This document shows positions 1 through 8,109 of a stretch of DNA of 64,000 nt, in pieces. Source of the stretch: Photobacterium frigidiphilum (GTDB lineage: Bacteria > Pseudomonadota > Gammaproteobacteria > Enterobacterales > Vibrionaceae). Both the position numbers and the translations under genes were made by a program. The notes under the pieces were generated by a model that was not told where the DNA came from, made no database searches, and worked only from the letters and a program-made list of their open reading frames with translations. The stretch covers positions 62,001 through 126,000 of the forward strand of contig NZ_PYMJ01000010.1 of assembly GCF_003025615.1 (NCBI RefSeq). Reading direction: 5' to 3'. Position 1 is the first letter of the stretch. Each line of letters opens with the position of its first letter.

Positions 1-750
1 TTGATGTCTTTACTTATTACCCGTGTTAGCCCAAACCGTTATTGGGAATCATGGCAACCAGAAAAAGATCACCCTACGTTTAAGACGCTTCGACCTTTAG
101 CTGGCGAACGGGCTAAAAGTGATAATGAATGTACGAATCCACTAAATAATCAATTACAAACACTGGAAGAGATTCATTGCGAAACATGCCACATGACACA
201 GGCTTATTCTTCACACTGCATTCGCTGTGATTCACCTTTGCATCATCGTAAACCACGCTCAATTCAAAGAACGTGGGCGTTTTTAATTGCCGCGACAGTC
301 TTTATTTTCCCTGCAAACTTGTACCCTATTTCGATCTTTTTAAATAATGGGAAAAGAGCAGAAGATACGATCTTCTCAGGTGTTGCTCATTTAGTAAAAA
401 CCGATATGACGGGTATAGCAATTATTATATTTGTAGCCAGTATAGTTGTACCCGTCGCTAAGATATTGGGCATGGCTTACATTCTGATTTGCATCCAATT
501 TAAGCGCCGAGTTTATCACAAGCAACGCATGCATGCTTTTCGTGTTATTCAATGGGTAGGCAAATGGTCAGTAATGGATTTATTTGTTATCTCCATCATG
601 GTGACGCTGATCGACCGTGGACAAATTCTGGATTTCACTCCTGGGCCAGGCGCTATTGCGTTTGGGGTGGTAGTGGTCTTAACAATGTTAGCAGTAGAAA
701 ACTTAGATTCTCGCCTGATATGGGACAACTATGAACAACGGACAAAATGA
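1..750 (+). CDS. letA: LetA (YebS) inner-membrane protein, C-terminal part; 5' end lies outside the window
   Basis: This is the C-terminal half of a PqiA/LetA-family integral membrane protein, which works with the MCE protein LetB in moving lipid between inner and outer membranes. The reading frame is open at base 1 and only about 249 of the usual 420-430 residues are present, so the true start is upstream. A zinc-ribbon-like cysteine set is visible (CxxC at about residues 60-63 and CIRC at 73-76), followed by several hydrophobic segments from residue 93 to 235, which is the half-repeat layout of the family. Its end overlaps the start of letB by 20 bases, so the two are probably translationally coupled. 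I call it LetA rather than PqiA because the next gene has seven MCE domains and is followed by rsmF, as in E. coli yebS-yebT-yebU. Confidence 0.92.
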   Translation: MMSLLITRVSPNRYWESWQPEKDHPTFKTLRPLAGERAKSDNECTNPLNNQLQTLEEIHCETCHMTQAYSSHCIRCDSPLHHRKPRSIQRTWAFLIAATVFIFPANLYPISIFLNNGKRAEDTIFSGVAHLVKTDMTGIAIIIFVASIVVPVAKILGMAYILICIQFKRRVYHKQRMHAFRVIQWVGKWSVMDLFVISIMVTLIDRGQILDFTPGPGAIAFGVVVVLTMLAVENLDSRLIWDNYEQRTK

Positions 751-3358
751 TCAACAACCCGAAGCAGTAGATATACGCCGTGACCGTGGATTATCCCCTT
801 TATGGCTACTGCCCCTACTTGCACTTGTGCTGGCGGGATGGCTCGTATTCAAAGCTGTGAATGAATCTGGTGAACGTATTCAAATCCATTTTAACGATGC
901 TGCTGGCTTGATTGCAGGTAGAACAACTATTCGTTATCAAGGCCTTGAAGTCGGTATTGTTCGTGATGTGAACTTATCAGAAGATCTCCAAAGTATTTAT
1001 GTCGATGCGGATATTTACCCTAAAGCCGTACAAACATTAAAAGCAAACACGCGTTTTTGGTTAGTAAAGCCTAAAGCATCAATCACTGGTATATCGGGGT
1101 TAGATGCCTTGGTATCTGGTAATTACATTGCCTTGCAACCAGGGGAAGGCAAAACCACCAAGAAATTTACCGCGCTGGATACCCAACCTGCCGATACACC
1201 ATTGGGGGAAGGGTTAACCCTGCAATTGCGCTCACCTGACCTTGCTTCTGTCAGTATTGGCTCGCAAGTCTTTTATAAGAAAATTCCTGTTGGTGAAGTG
1301 TATAACTACACGCTAAGTCAGAATCGAAAGCAGGTATTAATTGATGTCACCATCAAACCACAATATTCTGAATTGATAACCAATAAGAGTCGATTCTGGA
1401 ATGTCAGCGGTATGAGTGCCAACATTGGTTTTAATGGGGTTGATGTTCAATTTGAGAGCCTATCAGCCATGATTGGTGGTGCAATTGCATTTGATTCACC
1501 TGATGAAGGCGTTGCTATAGAACCCAATCACTTATTTCGCTTATACCCTGACTTGAATACTGCAGGTCGTGGTATTGCCATTAAAGTCGAACTACCCGAT
1601 GGTAATAACATCAGCACAAGTGGTGCGCCTATTATCTACCGCGGATTAGAAATAGGTCAAATTTCGAGCCTTCGCCTTGATAAAGAAACCAACAAAATCA
1701 TTGCTAACGCGGCAATCGAACCAAGCATGAGTGATTTGCTAAATACGGGCTCTCGCTTACTATTAGAAGAAGCAGAAGTGTCTTTAAATGGGGTCAAAAA
1801 TATTGGTAACCTTATTCGCGGTAACTTCCTAACCTTAATTCCAGGTGAAGGTGAGAAAACGCGGATGTTCCAAGCGATCACTCAAGACCAATTACAGGAA
1901 CAGCAACCCGGTACAGTTAGCTTCGCGTTATATGCCAATAACAGTTACGGTATAGAGCGTGGCTCTAAGCTTCGTCACCGTGGTTTAGATGTAGGGCGAG
2001 TTAAGAAAGTCTCTTTTGAAAGTAGTAAAGTGCGTTTCGATGTTATTGTTCGCCCTCAATACACATCACTTGTTCGTTCTAACAGTCGTTTCTTTATAGA
2101 CGGTGGTATTCAAGCGAGCATCAGTGCTAAAGGCATCGACGTATCAATGCCGCCAGCCGATCAACTAATCAGTAACGGTATTAGCTTTACATCTTCAGGC
2201 TCTAAGAGCATTCAAAAGAGTTACCCTCTTTACGAAAATAAGCGCCTGTCTAACCTTGCCGCTGATAACCAACGCGGATTCGCTAAATACTCGCTATTTG
2301 CCGACGAATTACCGCCTGTTTCAGAAGGTAGCCCTATCCTTTACCGTAACCTGCAAGTTGGTGAAGTGACTGGCTATGCCCTAGTGCGTTACGGTGTCAC
2401 CGTGTCATTTAAGATTGAGAATAAATATCGTCATTTAATCAGCCCGAGTACGGTTTTTTGGAATCGTTCAGGTGTCGAAATCGAAGCAGGGTTCGATGGG
2501 ATTAAAGTCAAAGCCGACCCTATTAGTACCCTTATTAAAGGGGGTATCGCATTTGATGATATCGTCGGTGTGACAAATAAGGCAGGGTCGAAATTCAAAT
2601 TATATCCAAGCCTAAGTGACGCTCAGAATTTTGGCTTATTGGTTACCCTAACAGCGCCAGATGCACGTTCTGTATCAAAAAATGCTGATATCCGTTATCA
2701 AGGCGTCAATGTGGGTAAGGTTGTTAGCATCGAACCTAACTTTAACGCTGGTAATGTTCAGATAAAAGCGCGCCTGTTTCCGAAATACGCCAATATTTTG
2801 GCAAAATCAGACAGCTATTTCTGGACTGTCACACCCAAATTAAGCCTATCAGGTGCAAAAAACTTAGATTCATTATTAAACAGCTATATTGCTGTGCAAC
2901 CAGGTGATGGCGCTTATTCCCAAACGTTTAAGTTGGGTACAGCAGAGCTGATCTCATCAGGTTTAACATTGATTCTGGAAAGTGAAGACCGAGGTTCAGT
3001 GAGTGAAGGCACCCCACTTCTTTACCGTGATATTCAAGTGGGTCAAGTCATCGAAGTCGCTTTGGGTGATTTATCGGATCGCGTATTAATTAAGATTCAG
3101 ATTGAAAAGGAATACAGCCACCTTATTCGTACCGATACTGTGTTCTGGAATGCCTCAGGTGTTGATTTCACCATCGGCTTAACGGGTGCCAAAATACAAA
3201 CAGGTACCGTAGATAGTTTACTGCGTGGTGGTATTTCTTTTGCCACACCAGAAGAACAACCTTTGTCACCATTAGCTAAACAAGAAGAGCATTTCTTGCT
3301 GCATAAAGAAGCTGATAACAAATGGAAAACATGGCGTACCGCCATTCCTCGTGACTAG
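731..3358 (+). CDS. letB: LetB (YebT), seven-MCE-domain intermembrane lipid transport protein
   Basis: The product is 875 residues, almost the length of E. coli LetB (877) and much longer than PqiB (about 546, three MCE domains). One N-terminal transmembrane anchor spans roughly residues 22-42; the rest is periplasmic. Seven MCE repeats can be read, starting near residues 49, 161, 281, 395, 517, 634 and 744, each with the signature of a beta strand, a Gly-rich turn and a (Y/H)xxxxVGxV ending, such as RYQGLEVGIV in the first and LYRDIQVGQV in the seventh. In the family these stack as rings into a hydrophobic tunnel that bridges the periplasm. It overlaps letA and is followed by a rho-independent terminator, so letAB forms the operon end. 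Family assignment is secure; the transported lipid is not known from sequence. Confidence 0.96.
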   Translation: MNNGQNDQQPEAVDIRRDRGLSPLWLLPLLALVLAGWLVFKAVNESGERIQIHFNDAAGLIAGRTTIRYQGLEVGIVRDVNLSEDLQSIYVDADIYPKAVQTLKANTRFWLVKPKASITGISGLDALVSGNYIALQPGEGKTTKKFTALDTQPADTPLGEGLTLQLRSPDLASVSIGSQVFYKKIPVGEVYNYTLSQNRKQVLIDVTIKPQYSELITNKSRFWNVSGMSANIGFNGVDVQFESLSAMIGGAIAFDSPDEGVAIEPNHLFRLYPDLNTAGRGIAIKVELPDGNNISTSGAPIIYRGLEIGQISSLRLDKETNKIIANAAIEPSMSDLLNTGSRLLLEEAEVSLNGVKNIGNLIRGNFLTLIPGEGEKTRMFQAITQDQLQEQQPGTVSFALYANNSYGIERGSKLRHRGLDVGRVKKVSFESSKVRFDVIVRPQYTSLVRSNSRFFIDGGIQASISAKGIDVSMPPADQLISNGISFTSSGSKSIQKSYPLYENKRLSNLAADNQRGFAKYSLFADELPPVSEGSPILYRNLQVGEVTGYALVRYGVTVSFKIENKYRHLISPSTVFWNRSGVEIEAGFDGIKVKADPISTLIKGGIAFDDIVGVTNKAGSKFKLYPSLSDAQNFGLLVTLTAPDARSVSKNADIRYQGVNVGKVVSIEPNFNAGNVQIKARLFPKYANILAKSDSYFWTVTPKLSLSGAKNLDSLLNSYIAVQPGDGAYSQTFKLGTAELISSGLTLILESEDRGSVSEGTPLLYRDIQVGQVIEVALGDLSDRVLIKIQIEKEYSHLIRTDTVFWNASGVDFTIGLTGAKIQTGTVDSLLRGGISFATPEEQPLSPLAKQEEHFLLHKEADNKWKTWRTAIPRD

Positions 3359-3394
3359 TAACACCTAGCTGTTATAACGATGTAACTTTTGATT

Positions 3395-3424
3395 AAAGGA
3401 GCGCTTTTGCGCTCCTTTATTTTT
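3395..3424 (+). terminator. Rho-independent terminator after letB
   Basis: A ten-base perfect stem (AAAGGAGCGC pairing with GCGCTCCTTT) closes a TTTT loop and is followed by a T-rich run. It sits 37 bases after the letB stop and before rsmF, so rsmF is probably transcribed from its own promoter. Confidence 0.85.
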
Positions 3425-3529
3425 AGAAAAATGATAGCAAAAAACCTGTTCAATCAAGCTTGAGCGTTCGATTATTCCTAGTATTTGGTATAGAATCTCG
3501 CCCCATTGCTAGTTAATCGAGATAGTCTC

Positions 3530-4960
3530 TTGAATCCTAAAACCTATATCCCAGACACATTTATTGAAATGATCCGTGAAATCATGCCAGAGCATCTAAG
3601 CATGGATGAATTTATCGCATCATGTAGAACACCTTTACGCCGTAGTATTCGCGTGAATACATTAAAAATTAGCGTTGAAGATTTTCTTGTTCGTGTGTCT
3701 GATAAAGATTGGACGTTAACACCAGTACCATGGTGTGATACAGGGTTTTGGATTGAACGAGAAGATGAAAAGTCGGTATCGTTAGGCAATACAGCAGAGC
3801 ACATGGCTGGCTTGTTCTATATTCAAGAAGCAAGCTCTATGATGCCTGTCACTGCATTATTAAAAGATAACGATGCGTTAGATTGTGTACTTGATATGGC
3901 ATCGGCTCCCGGTTCAAAAACAACGCAAATTGCTTGTGCGATGCAAAACCGTGGCGCATTAGTGGCGAATGAATTAGCCGCAAGCCGTATTAAAGTGCTT
4001 CACGCAAACCTACAGCGTTGTGGTGTTTACAATGCAGCACTCACCCACTTTGACGGCTGTGTGTTTGGTGGTTGGGCACCAGAGTCATTTGATACTATTT
4101 TGCTTGATGCGCCTTGTTCAGGTGAGGGCGCTATTCGTAAAGACGGCGATGCAATGGCGAACTGGAGCCTAAGTTCCATTGAAGACATCGCAGCCATTCA
4201 ACGAAACCTTATTATTAGTGCCTTTCAGGCGCTGAAAACAGGCGGCATGATGGTGTATTCAACGTGTACACTTAACCTTAGCGAAAATCAGCACGTCTGC
4301 CATTTTTTGAAAGAAACATTTGGTGATGCCGTTGAATTTGAGCCATTAGGCGACCTATTTGAAGGTGCAGAAAAGTCCTTAACAGAAGAAGGTTTCTTAC
4401 ACATTTATCCTCAAATATTCGACAGTGAAGGCTTCTTTGTTGCCCGCATTCGTAAACATGCAGCTGTTGAAACACCTAAAGTTAAAAAACGTATGGGTAA
4501 ATTCCCATTCACTATTGTTGCAGATGCCGATAAAGCCATAATTGCAGAACAGCTTCAAGCTACACTGAGTATTACTCTACCAGCAGAGAGTGATGTCTGG
4601 ATACGAGAGAAAGAAGTATGGCTATTCCCTGCGAACCTTCGCCCACTTATCGGTGAAATACGATTCCAACGCATGGGTGTTAAATTAGCAGAGCAGCACA
4701 AGAAAGGTTACCGCTGGCAACATGAAGCCGTTATGACTCTTGCAACAGGGAAAGAAGACGTTGCGATCGATTTAGCCCCAGAGCAAGCTAAAGAATGGTT
4801 CATGGGAAGAGATATTCGCCCAGAAAACCTTTTAGGTAAAGGTGAGGTCGTAGTGACTTACCGCGACTACCCTATCGGTATAGGCAAATGGGTAGGCAAC
4901 CGAATTAAAAATGGTCTTCCACGTGAATTGGTCCGTGATACCAACTTATTCGATATTTAA
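3530..4960 (+). CDS. rsmF: 16S rRNA (cytosine-1407-C5) methyltransferase RsmF (YebU)
   Basis: RsmF methylates C1407 of 16S rRNA using S-adenosylmethionine. The 476-residue product closely resembles E. coli RsmF along its whole length. The SAM-binding stretch DMASAPGSK is at about residues 122-130, the PCSGEG motif with its conserved cysteine at about 195-200, and the catalytic STCT cysteine at about 246. The C-terminal third contains the RsmF-specific PUA-like region (KGYRWQHEA and PRELVRD segments). I chose the TTG at 3530, because the product then begins like the E. coli protein just before the conserved YxPDxF segment; an in-frame TTG at 3506 would add eight residues and has no visible ribosome binding site. 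It follows letB as in enterobacteria. Confidence 0.95.
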   Translation: MNPKTYIPDTFIEMIREIMPEHLSMDEFIASCRTPLRRSIRVNTLKISVEDFLVRVSDKDWTLTPVPWCDTGFWIEREDEKSVSLGNTAEHMAGLFYIQEASSMMPVTALLKDNDALDCVLDMASAPGSKTTQIACAMQNRGALVANELAASRIKVLHANLQRCGVYNAALTHFDGCVFGGWAPESFDTILLDAPCSGEGAIRKDGDAMANWSLSSIEDIAAIQRNLIISAFQALKTGGMMVYSTCTLNLSENQHVCHFLKETFGDAVEFEPLGDLFEGAEKSLTEEGFLHIYPQIFDSEGFFVARIRKHAAVETPKVKKRMGKFPFTIVADADKAIIAEQLQATLSITLPAESDVWIREKEVWLFPANLRPLIGEIRFQRMGVKLAEQHKKGYRWQHEAVMTLATGKEDVAIDLAPEQAKEWFMGRDIRPENLLGKGEVVVTYRDYPIGIGKWVGNRIKNGLPRELVRDTNLFDI

Positions 4961-5145
4961 TACCATCTAGATAAGCCTTTGACCATTAAACAATCTAGAA
5001 GGCAACAAACGGGAAGTAATGTGCAGCTAATCTACATTCTCATTAGTTAAACTGGCAAATTGTAATGTGTGAGCTAACATTGATAGTGTAATCGATAATC
5101 ATATATTAACCAGTTAGCGCAAGGCTCTCACGAGCCATTCCCCTA

Positions 5146-5178
5146 AGCCCGAGACAGGAGTCGTTTCGGGCTATTTTT
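5146..5178 (+). terminator. Rho-independent terminator downstream of rsmF
   Basis: The stem AGCCCGAGAC / GTTTCGGGCT is followed by ATTTTTTG on the plus strand. It lies between the end of rsmF and the 3' end of the minus-strand cytochrome operon. The opposite strand lacks a U tract, so it appears to serve rsmF only. Confidence 0.8.
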
Positions 5179-5205
5179 TGTTTGTTTTCTGTGCCCGGCC
5201 CATTA

Positions 5206-5460
5206 TTATAAAGTAAACTCCCCAATGACAACTATATTAATGGCAAGGGTCGCAATAACTGGGTAGCCGCTTCTTGCGGGATGACCACCACGCTCACCGT
5301 GGCAAATATGACACTGATATTTTTTATAGAGCATCGCTCCATCTAACAGCTCGGCTCTGGCGTTAGCCGAAAAAAATAGGTTTGCAAAAAACAGGATTAC
5401 AAGAAATACGTTTGAAACAAATACGGCAGGACTCGTATTGGCTATATGCGTCATTCTCAC
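5206..5460 (-). CDS. Truncated monohaem cytochrome c-like protein
   Basis: This 84-residue product has a hydrophobic export segment (about residues 14-35) and one haem-binding CHICH motif (residues 50-54) preceded by GAMLYKKYQ, the usual class I cytochrome c opening. The chain then ends about 30 residues later, with no room for the distal methionine ligand or the C-terminal helix; cytochromes of this kind normally have 80-100 residues after the signal peptide. No continuation is visible downstream in the other frames. Its GTG start overlaps the TGA of the SCO gene (GTGA), so it is probably translationally coupled; an ATG two codons later is an alternative. It may be a decayed gene at the edge of a transferred segment, or a minimal haem peptide. 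Function unknown. Confidence 0.6.
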   Translation of the reverse strand: MRMTHIANTSPAVFVSNVFLVILFFANLFFSANARAELLDGAMLYKKYQCHICHGERGGHPARSGYPVIATLAINIVVIGEFTL

Positions 5461-6122
5461 TGATCTAAACTACTTCGCACATAACGTTCCATAACCGTTG
5501 CAATCCAGTCCACAGAAGCCTCATGAGGGAAATAAGTCAGAACCTCCCCGTTCGGCCCTATGAAGAAAATTTTCCCGCTATGCTCCATTCTTGTCATACC
5601 GTTATCATCCTTTACGTAACGATAGCGAATACCATAGGCGCCAGCCGCACGGATTATCTCCCGTTCTGAACCGGTCAGCCCAATAAAACGCGGATGAAAA
5701 TTGTGGACGTACTGCTTCATAACAATCAAAGAGCTACGATCTGGATCAAGATTTACAAACAGCGGAGTAATGTTACCGGCGACAGGCTCGATCTTTTTTA
5801 GAGCCTGACCAATTGAGAAAAGGACCATTGGGCAAACATCTGCACACTGGGTATAGCCGAAATAAAGGATCACGTATTGACCGAGAAAGTCTCTATCGGT
5901 AACAATCTGACCAGTATGATCCGTCAACTTGAATGAACCTCCGAAATCACTACTGAACGGCAGAGCTGGGTACTGTTTTTTTTCTGTATCGGCGACAGCA
6001 GAACCGATAGTCGACATAAATATAACAGCTAGAACGATAATCCGGAAAATAGAAGGAATCAGCTCTATACTCACAACCCGATTAGCATCAACACCGACAT
6101 TTACTCTATCCATTGAACACAA
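5457..6122 (-). CDS. SCO1/SenC-family copper-binding thioredoxin-fold protein
   Basis: SCO proteins are membrane-anchored periplasmic thioredoxin-fold proteins that deliver copper to CuA or other copper sites or act as thiol reductants. The three copper ligands of the family are all present: CADVCP (Cys93 and Cys97) and the distal histidine in EHSG (His181). A hydrophobic anchor or signal segment spans roughly residues 24-44. The length of 221 residues is normal. The start overlaps the end of the DUF1566 gene by 22 bases; an internal ATG three codons in is an alternative. The gene sits in a cytochrome operon with no cytochrome oxidase in sight, so the client is unknown; a copper requirement of the neighbouring DUF1566 protein, or redox maintenance of the haem cysteines, are inferences. 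Confidence 0.88.
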   Translation of the reverse strand: MCSMDRVNVGVDANRVVSIELIPSIFRIIVLAVIFMSTIGSAVADTEKKQYPALPFSSDFGGSFKLTDHTGQIVTDRDFLGQYVILYFGYTQCADVCPMVLFSIGQALKKIEPVAGNITPLFVNLDPDRSSLIVMKQYVHNFHPRFIGLTGSEREIIRAAGAYGIRYRYVKDDNGMTRMEHSGKIFFIGPNGEVLTYFPHEASVDWIATVMERYVRSSLDQ

Positions 6123-7249
6123 CGTGCATACCCCTTAAACCGTCGTGGAGCGCGCCAGTTTCCGCCCAGCATATAGGCCTGTATCCAAGCGTTCTCATGG
6201 GCATTATTGATTTCTTTATCCTCGGGCTGAACAGTGGTCTCAGACATAAGGTTTCGCGCAGCATCACGTGTCTCGGGCGTTCGGGACCAATAGTAAGCCT
6301 TATAATCCGTATCAGGGAAAACACTCGCGTCTAACGCAGGCTTGTGCCGGTTGAGATCAACAATACTGGTTAGCTCTTTGTTACTGGGTAACTTCCAGTC
6401 ACGATGACTGGCATAGTTAAGATCTTCACAATACTGAAGCGCCTCTTCCCAGTCGAGTAACCCGCTTTCCACCTTCTTCACCCATATCAGCTTGGCAACC
6501 TTCTCCGTCACCGTGCCATCATTATTATCGACATACTCAGGAATAAAATAGGTCCCGTTGTTATCAGCGCGTACACAGCGTGTGGTTTTATAACCACCAC
6601 GTGGATACCCCATAAAGTGTCCGTCGATAAAGCCTAAATGCCAACCACTATTGTTGTGATCCGGTGCGATAGGACCGGCCCACATCCCCCCTTTGCCGCG
6701 ATCCCCGTAGCCTGGAATACCGGCAAATACATCCTTGAAATATTTCATATCTATGGTCGGGCGAGCTGCACCATAGTGAGCGATTGTATGCCCCTCTTTC
6801 ATGTTCGCCATACGCCAGTCGTCATAACCACCCAGTCGCAATTGCTTACAATACTGAACACCCTCGTGATACGGACGACGTCTGGGCTCTCCGTCTTGGT
6901 AACTAAATATGTCTTGAGGACGCCACTTCCCCTTCGGCGGCACGGTTTTTTCCCACTTCCAGTTCAGGTGTCGTTCCCACATCAGCCCGGTATTATTATC
7001 GATAACTATGTTGCCATCATCGCTAATGGTGAACGACATCGGATTTCTTTGATGATCCCGATCCTCACCACGTACCCAAGTCGTTTCCCTGAACTGCCCC
7101 GAATCAGGTAACCTGAATCCTTTGATTGGATTGAGTTTTGCGTAATCAACTTCCTCTATCCCGTCCCGAAGCTTGTAGGGGATCTCTGAAAAAACGGGGC
7201 TAGCAAACAGAATGGATACCAACAGCGATACCGTACTCAACGTTCTCAT
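6101..7249 (-). CDS. Secreted DUF1566 (Lcl-like) protein with two repeats in a cytochrome operon
   Basis: The 382-residue product has a clear signal peptide (cleavage near residues 21-22, after SPVFS). It contains two copies of a DUF1566/Lcl-type domain: the first with DNNTGLMWE and DDWRMAN, the second with DNNDGTVTEKVAKLIW and HRDWKLPSNKEL. Each copy holds a cysteine pair (QYC ... RCV), likely disulfides in the periplasm. It is rich in Trp, Tyr and His. DUF1566 resembles the C-type-lectin/formylglycine-enzyme fold, but no catalytic function is established for it. Its start overlaps the upstream dihaem cytochrome gene by four bases (ATGA) and its end overlaps the SCO gene, so it belongs to a coupled five- or six-gene unit. 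It could be the substrate-binding or catalytic component served by the cytochromes; this is inference. Confidence 0.82.
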   Translation of the reverse strand: MRTLSTVSLLVSILFASPVFSEIPYKLRDGIEEVDYAKLNPIKGFRLPDSGQFRETTWVRGEDRDHQRNPMSFTISDDGNIVIDNNTGLMWERHLNWKWEKTVPPKGKWRPQDIFSYQDGEPRRRPYHEGVQYCKQLRLGGYDDWRMANMKEGHTIAHYGAARPTIDMKYFKDVFAGIPGYGDRGKGGMWAGPIAPDHNNSGWHLGFIDGHFMGYPRGGYKTTRCVRADNNGTYFIPEYVDNNDGTVTEKVAKLIWVKKVESGLLDWEEALQYCEDLNYASHRDWKLPSNKELTSIVDLNRHKPALDASVFPDTDYKAYYWSRTPETRDAARNLMSETTVQPEDKEINNAHENAWIQAYMLGGNWRAPRRFKGYARCVQWIE

Positions 7250-7965
7250 TGTGTATCCCTCGTTTGTTTTTTAATCACGGGTATCACGTGAACATCTTTT
7301 GCATAGTGGCCGATGGCTTGTAACATACGAGGCGTCTGAAACAGCGGAGCCATAATATGTTTCATTGCCGACATACCACCGGCACGCCGCCCAGACTCAT
7401 ACGCCTCCAACTGCCGTTTAATATAACCGTACTTAAGACCGACCAATTTAGGTGTGAAAGGATCCCCCACATTTGGGTCGAGCTCTCCCGTGCCTGGGTT
7501 GCGCACCCGAAGTCCCATCTGATCATCGCCATGGCAGTTGCCGCAACCGGCAAAGTTAGCCAACCACCATCCATTCATCGCCAACTCGCCGCGCGCCTCG
7601 GCGTCCTCTTTACTAGCACCCGTCACGGTGTACTCAATCGTTCCCAAATAGGCGACAATATCTTTGATTTCCTGAACCGTAATATTCGACAATATCGAAC
7701 GTTTTAACGAGCCGGCAATACCACCACGCGCCATCTTCGGATCATCTGAGAGAAAGGCTTGCATCTGCGTGAGCATATAACCGGAATATTGACCCAGGAT
7801 ATTAGGAATAACATCATTACTGATCTCTCCATACTCTCCATGACAAGTTGCGCATTCACGAATATAGACCTTTTTGCCACTTTCGATATCCTCCTGAGCC
7901 AACGTCATCCAAGGGAACAATAGAAATGCAATACTGAGAGAGAACATTTTCATTTTGACGCGCAT
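7246..7965 (-). CDS. Dihaem cytochrome c (c4-like), periplasmic
   Basis: From the ATG at 7965 the protein has 239 residues, with a signal peptide ending near residue 23 (cleavage after TLAQ or nearby). Two haem-attachment motifs, CATCH (residues 38-42) and CGNCH (141-145), lie in two similar halves, as in cytochrome c4-type electron carriers. Candidate methionine ligands follow each motif. The reading frame extends upstream to 8037, but that part overlaps the small membrane-protein gene; the start at 7965 falls one base after that gene's TAG and has GGAAG about ten bases before it. The stop overlaps the next gene by four bases. In the operon it would carry electrons between the NapC-like quinol dehydrogenase and a periplasmic partner. 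Confidence 0.87.
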   Translation of the reverse strand: MRVKMKMFSLSIAFLLFPWMTLAQEDIESGKKVYIRECATCHGEYGEISNDVIPNILGQYSGYMLTQMQAFLSDDPKMARGGIAGSLKRSILSNITVQEIKDIVAYLGTIEYTVTGASKEDAEARGELAMNGWWLANFAGCGNCHGDDQMGLRVRNPGTGELDPNVGDPFTPKLVGLKYGYIKRQLEAYESGRRAGGMSAMKHIMAPLFQTPRMLQAIGHYAKDVHVIPVIKKQTRDTQ

Positions 7966-7966
7966 A

Positions 7967-8104
7967 CTATTCATCGCTTCCATACCCGGTAAGTTCCAGC
8001 AAAAAACAGCCAAAAGCGACTGTGATGCAATATCCAATCAAGAGAATTATGGGCAGCGCCGAGTAACCGAGAACATGCCAAATAATAGATTCGAGTGTAC
8101 TCAT
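7967..8104 (-). CDS. 45-residue single-span membrane protein between two cytochrome genes
   Basis: A short uninterrupted frame reads MSTLESIIWHVLGYSALPII at its start and ends in LTGYGSDE. It has one hydrophobic segment from about residue 13 to 37 with short polar ends. Support for it being real: the sequence GGAG, eight bases before its ATG and inside the end of the NapC-like gene, is a good ribosome binding site; the gap to the upstream gene is five bases; and its TAG ends one base before the preferred start of the dihaem cytochrome. This is the same packing as the rest of the operon. Small single-span subunits of this sort (for example NapE/TorE-type proteins) accompany other respiratory complexes, but I do not recognise a specific family. 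Function unknown. Confidence 0.72.
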   Translation of the reverse strand: MSTLESIIWHVLGYSALPIILLIGYCITVAFGCFLLELTGYGSDE

Positions 8105-8109
8105 ACCAA

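Noticed and set aside
1-750. PqiA rather than LetA
   Set aside because: The downstream MCE protein has seven MCE domains and rsmF follows, which is the letAB (yebST) arrangement; PqiB has three domains.
6638-7111. A 157-codon plus-strand frame inside the DUF1566 gene
   Set aside because: It is antisense to a gene with a signal peptide, domain repeats and operon context, and has no family resemblance.
7966-8037. Longer N-terminus for the dihaem cytochrome starting at 8037
   Set aside because: That stretch is covered by a separate small frame with a good ribosome binding site, and the extra residues do not look like a signal peptide.
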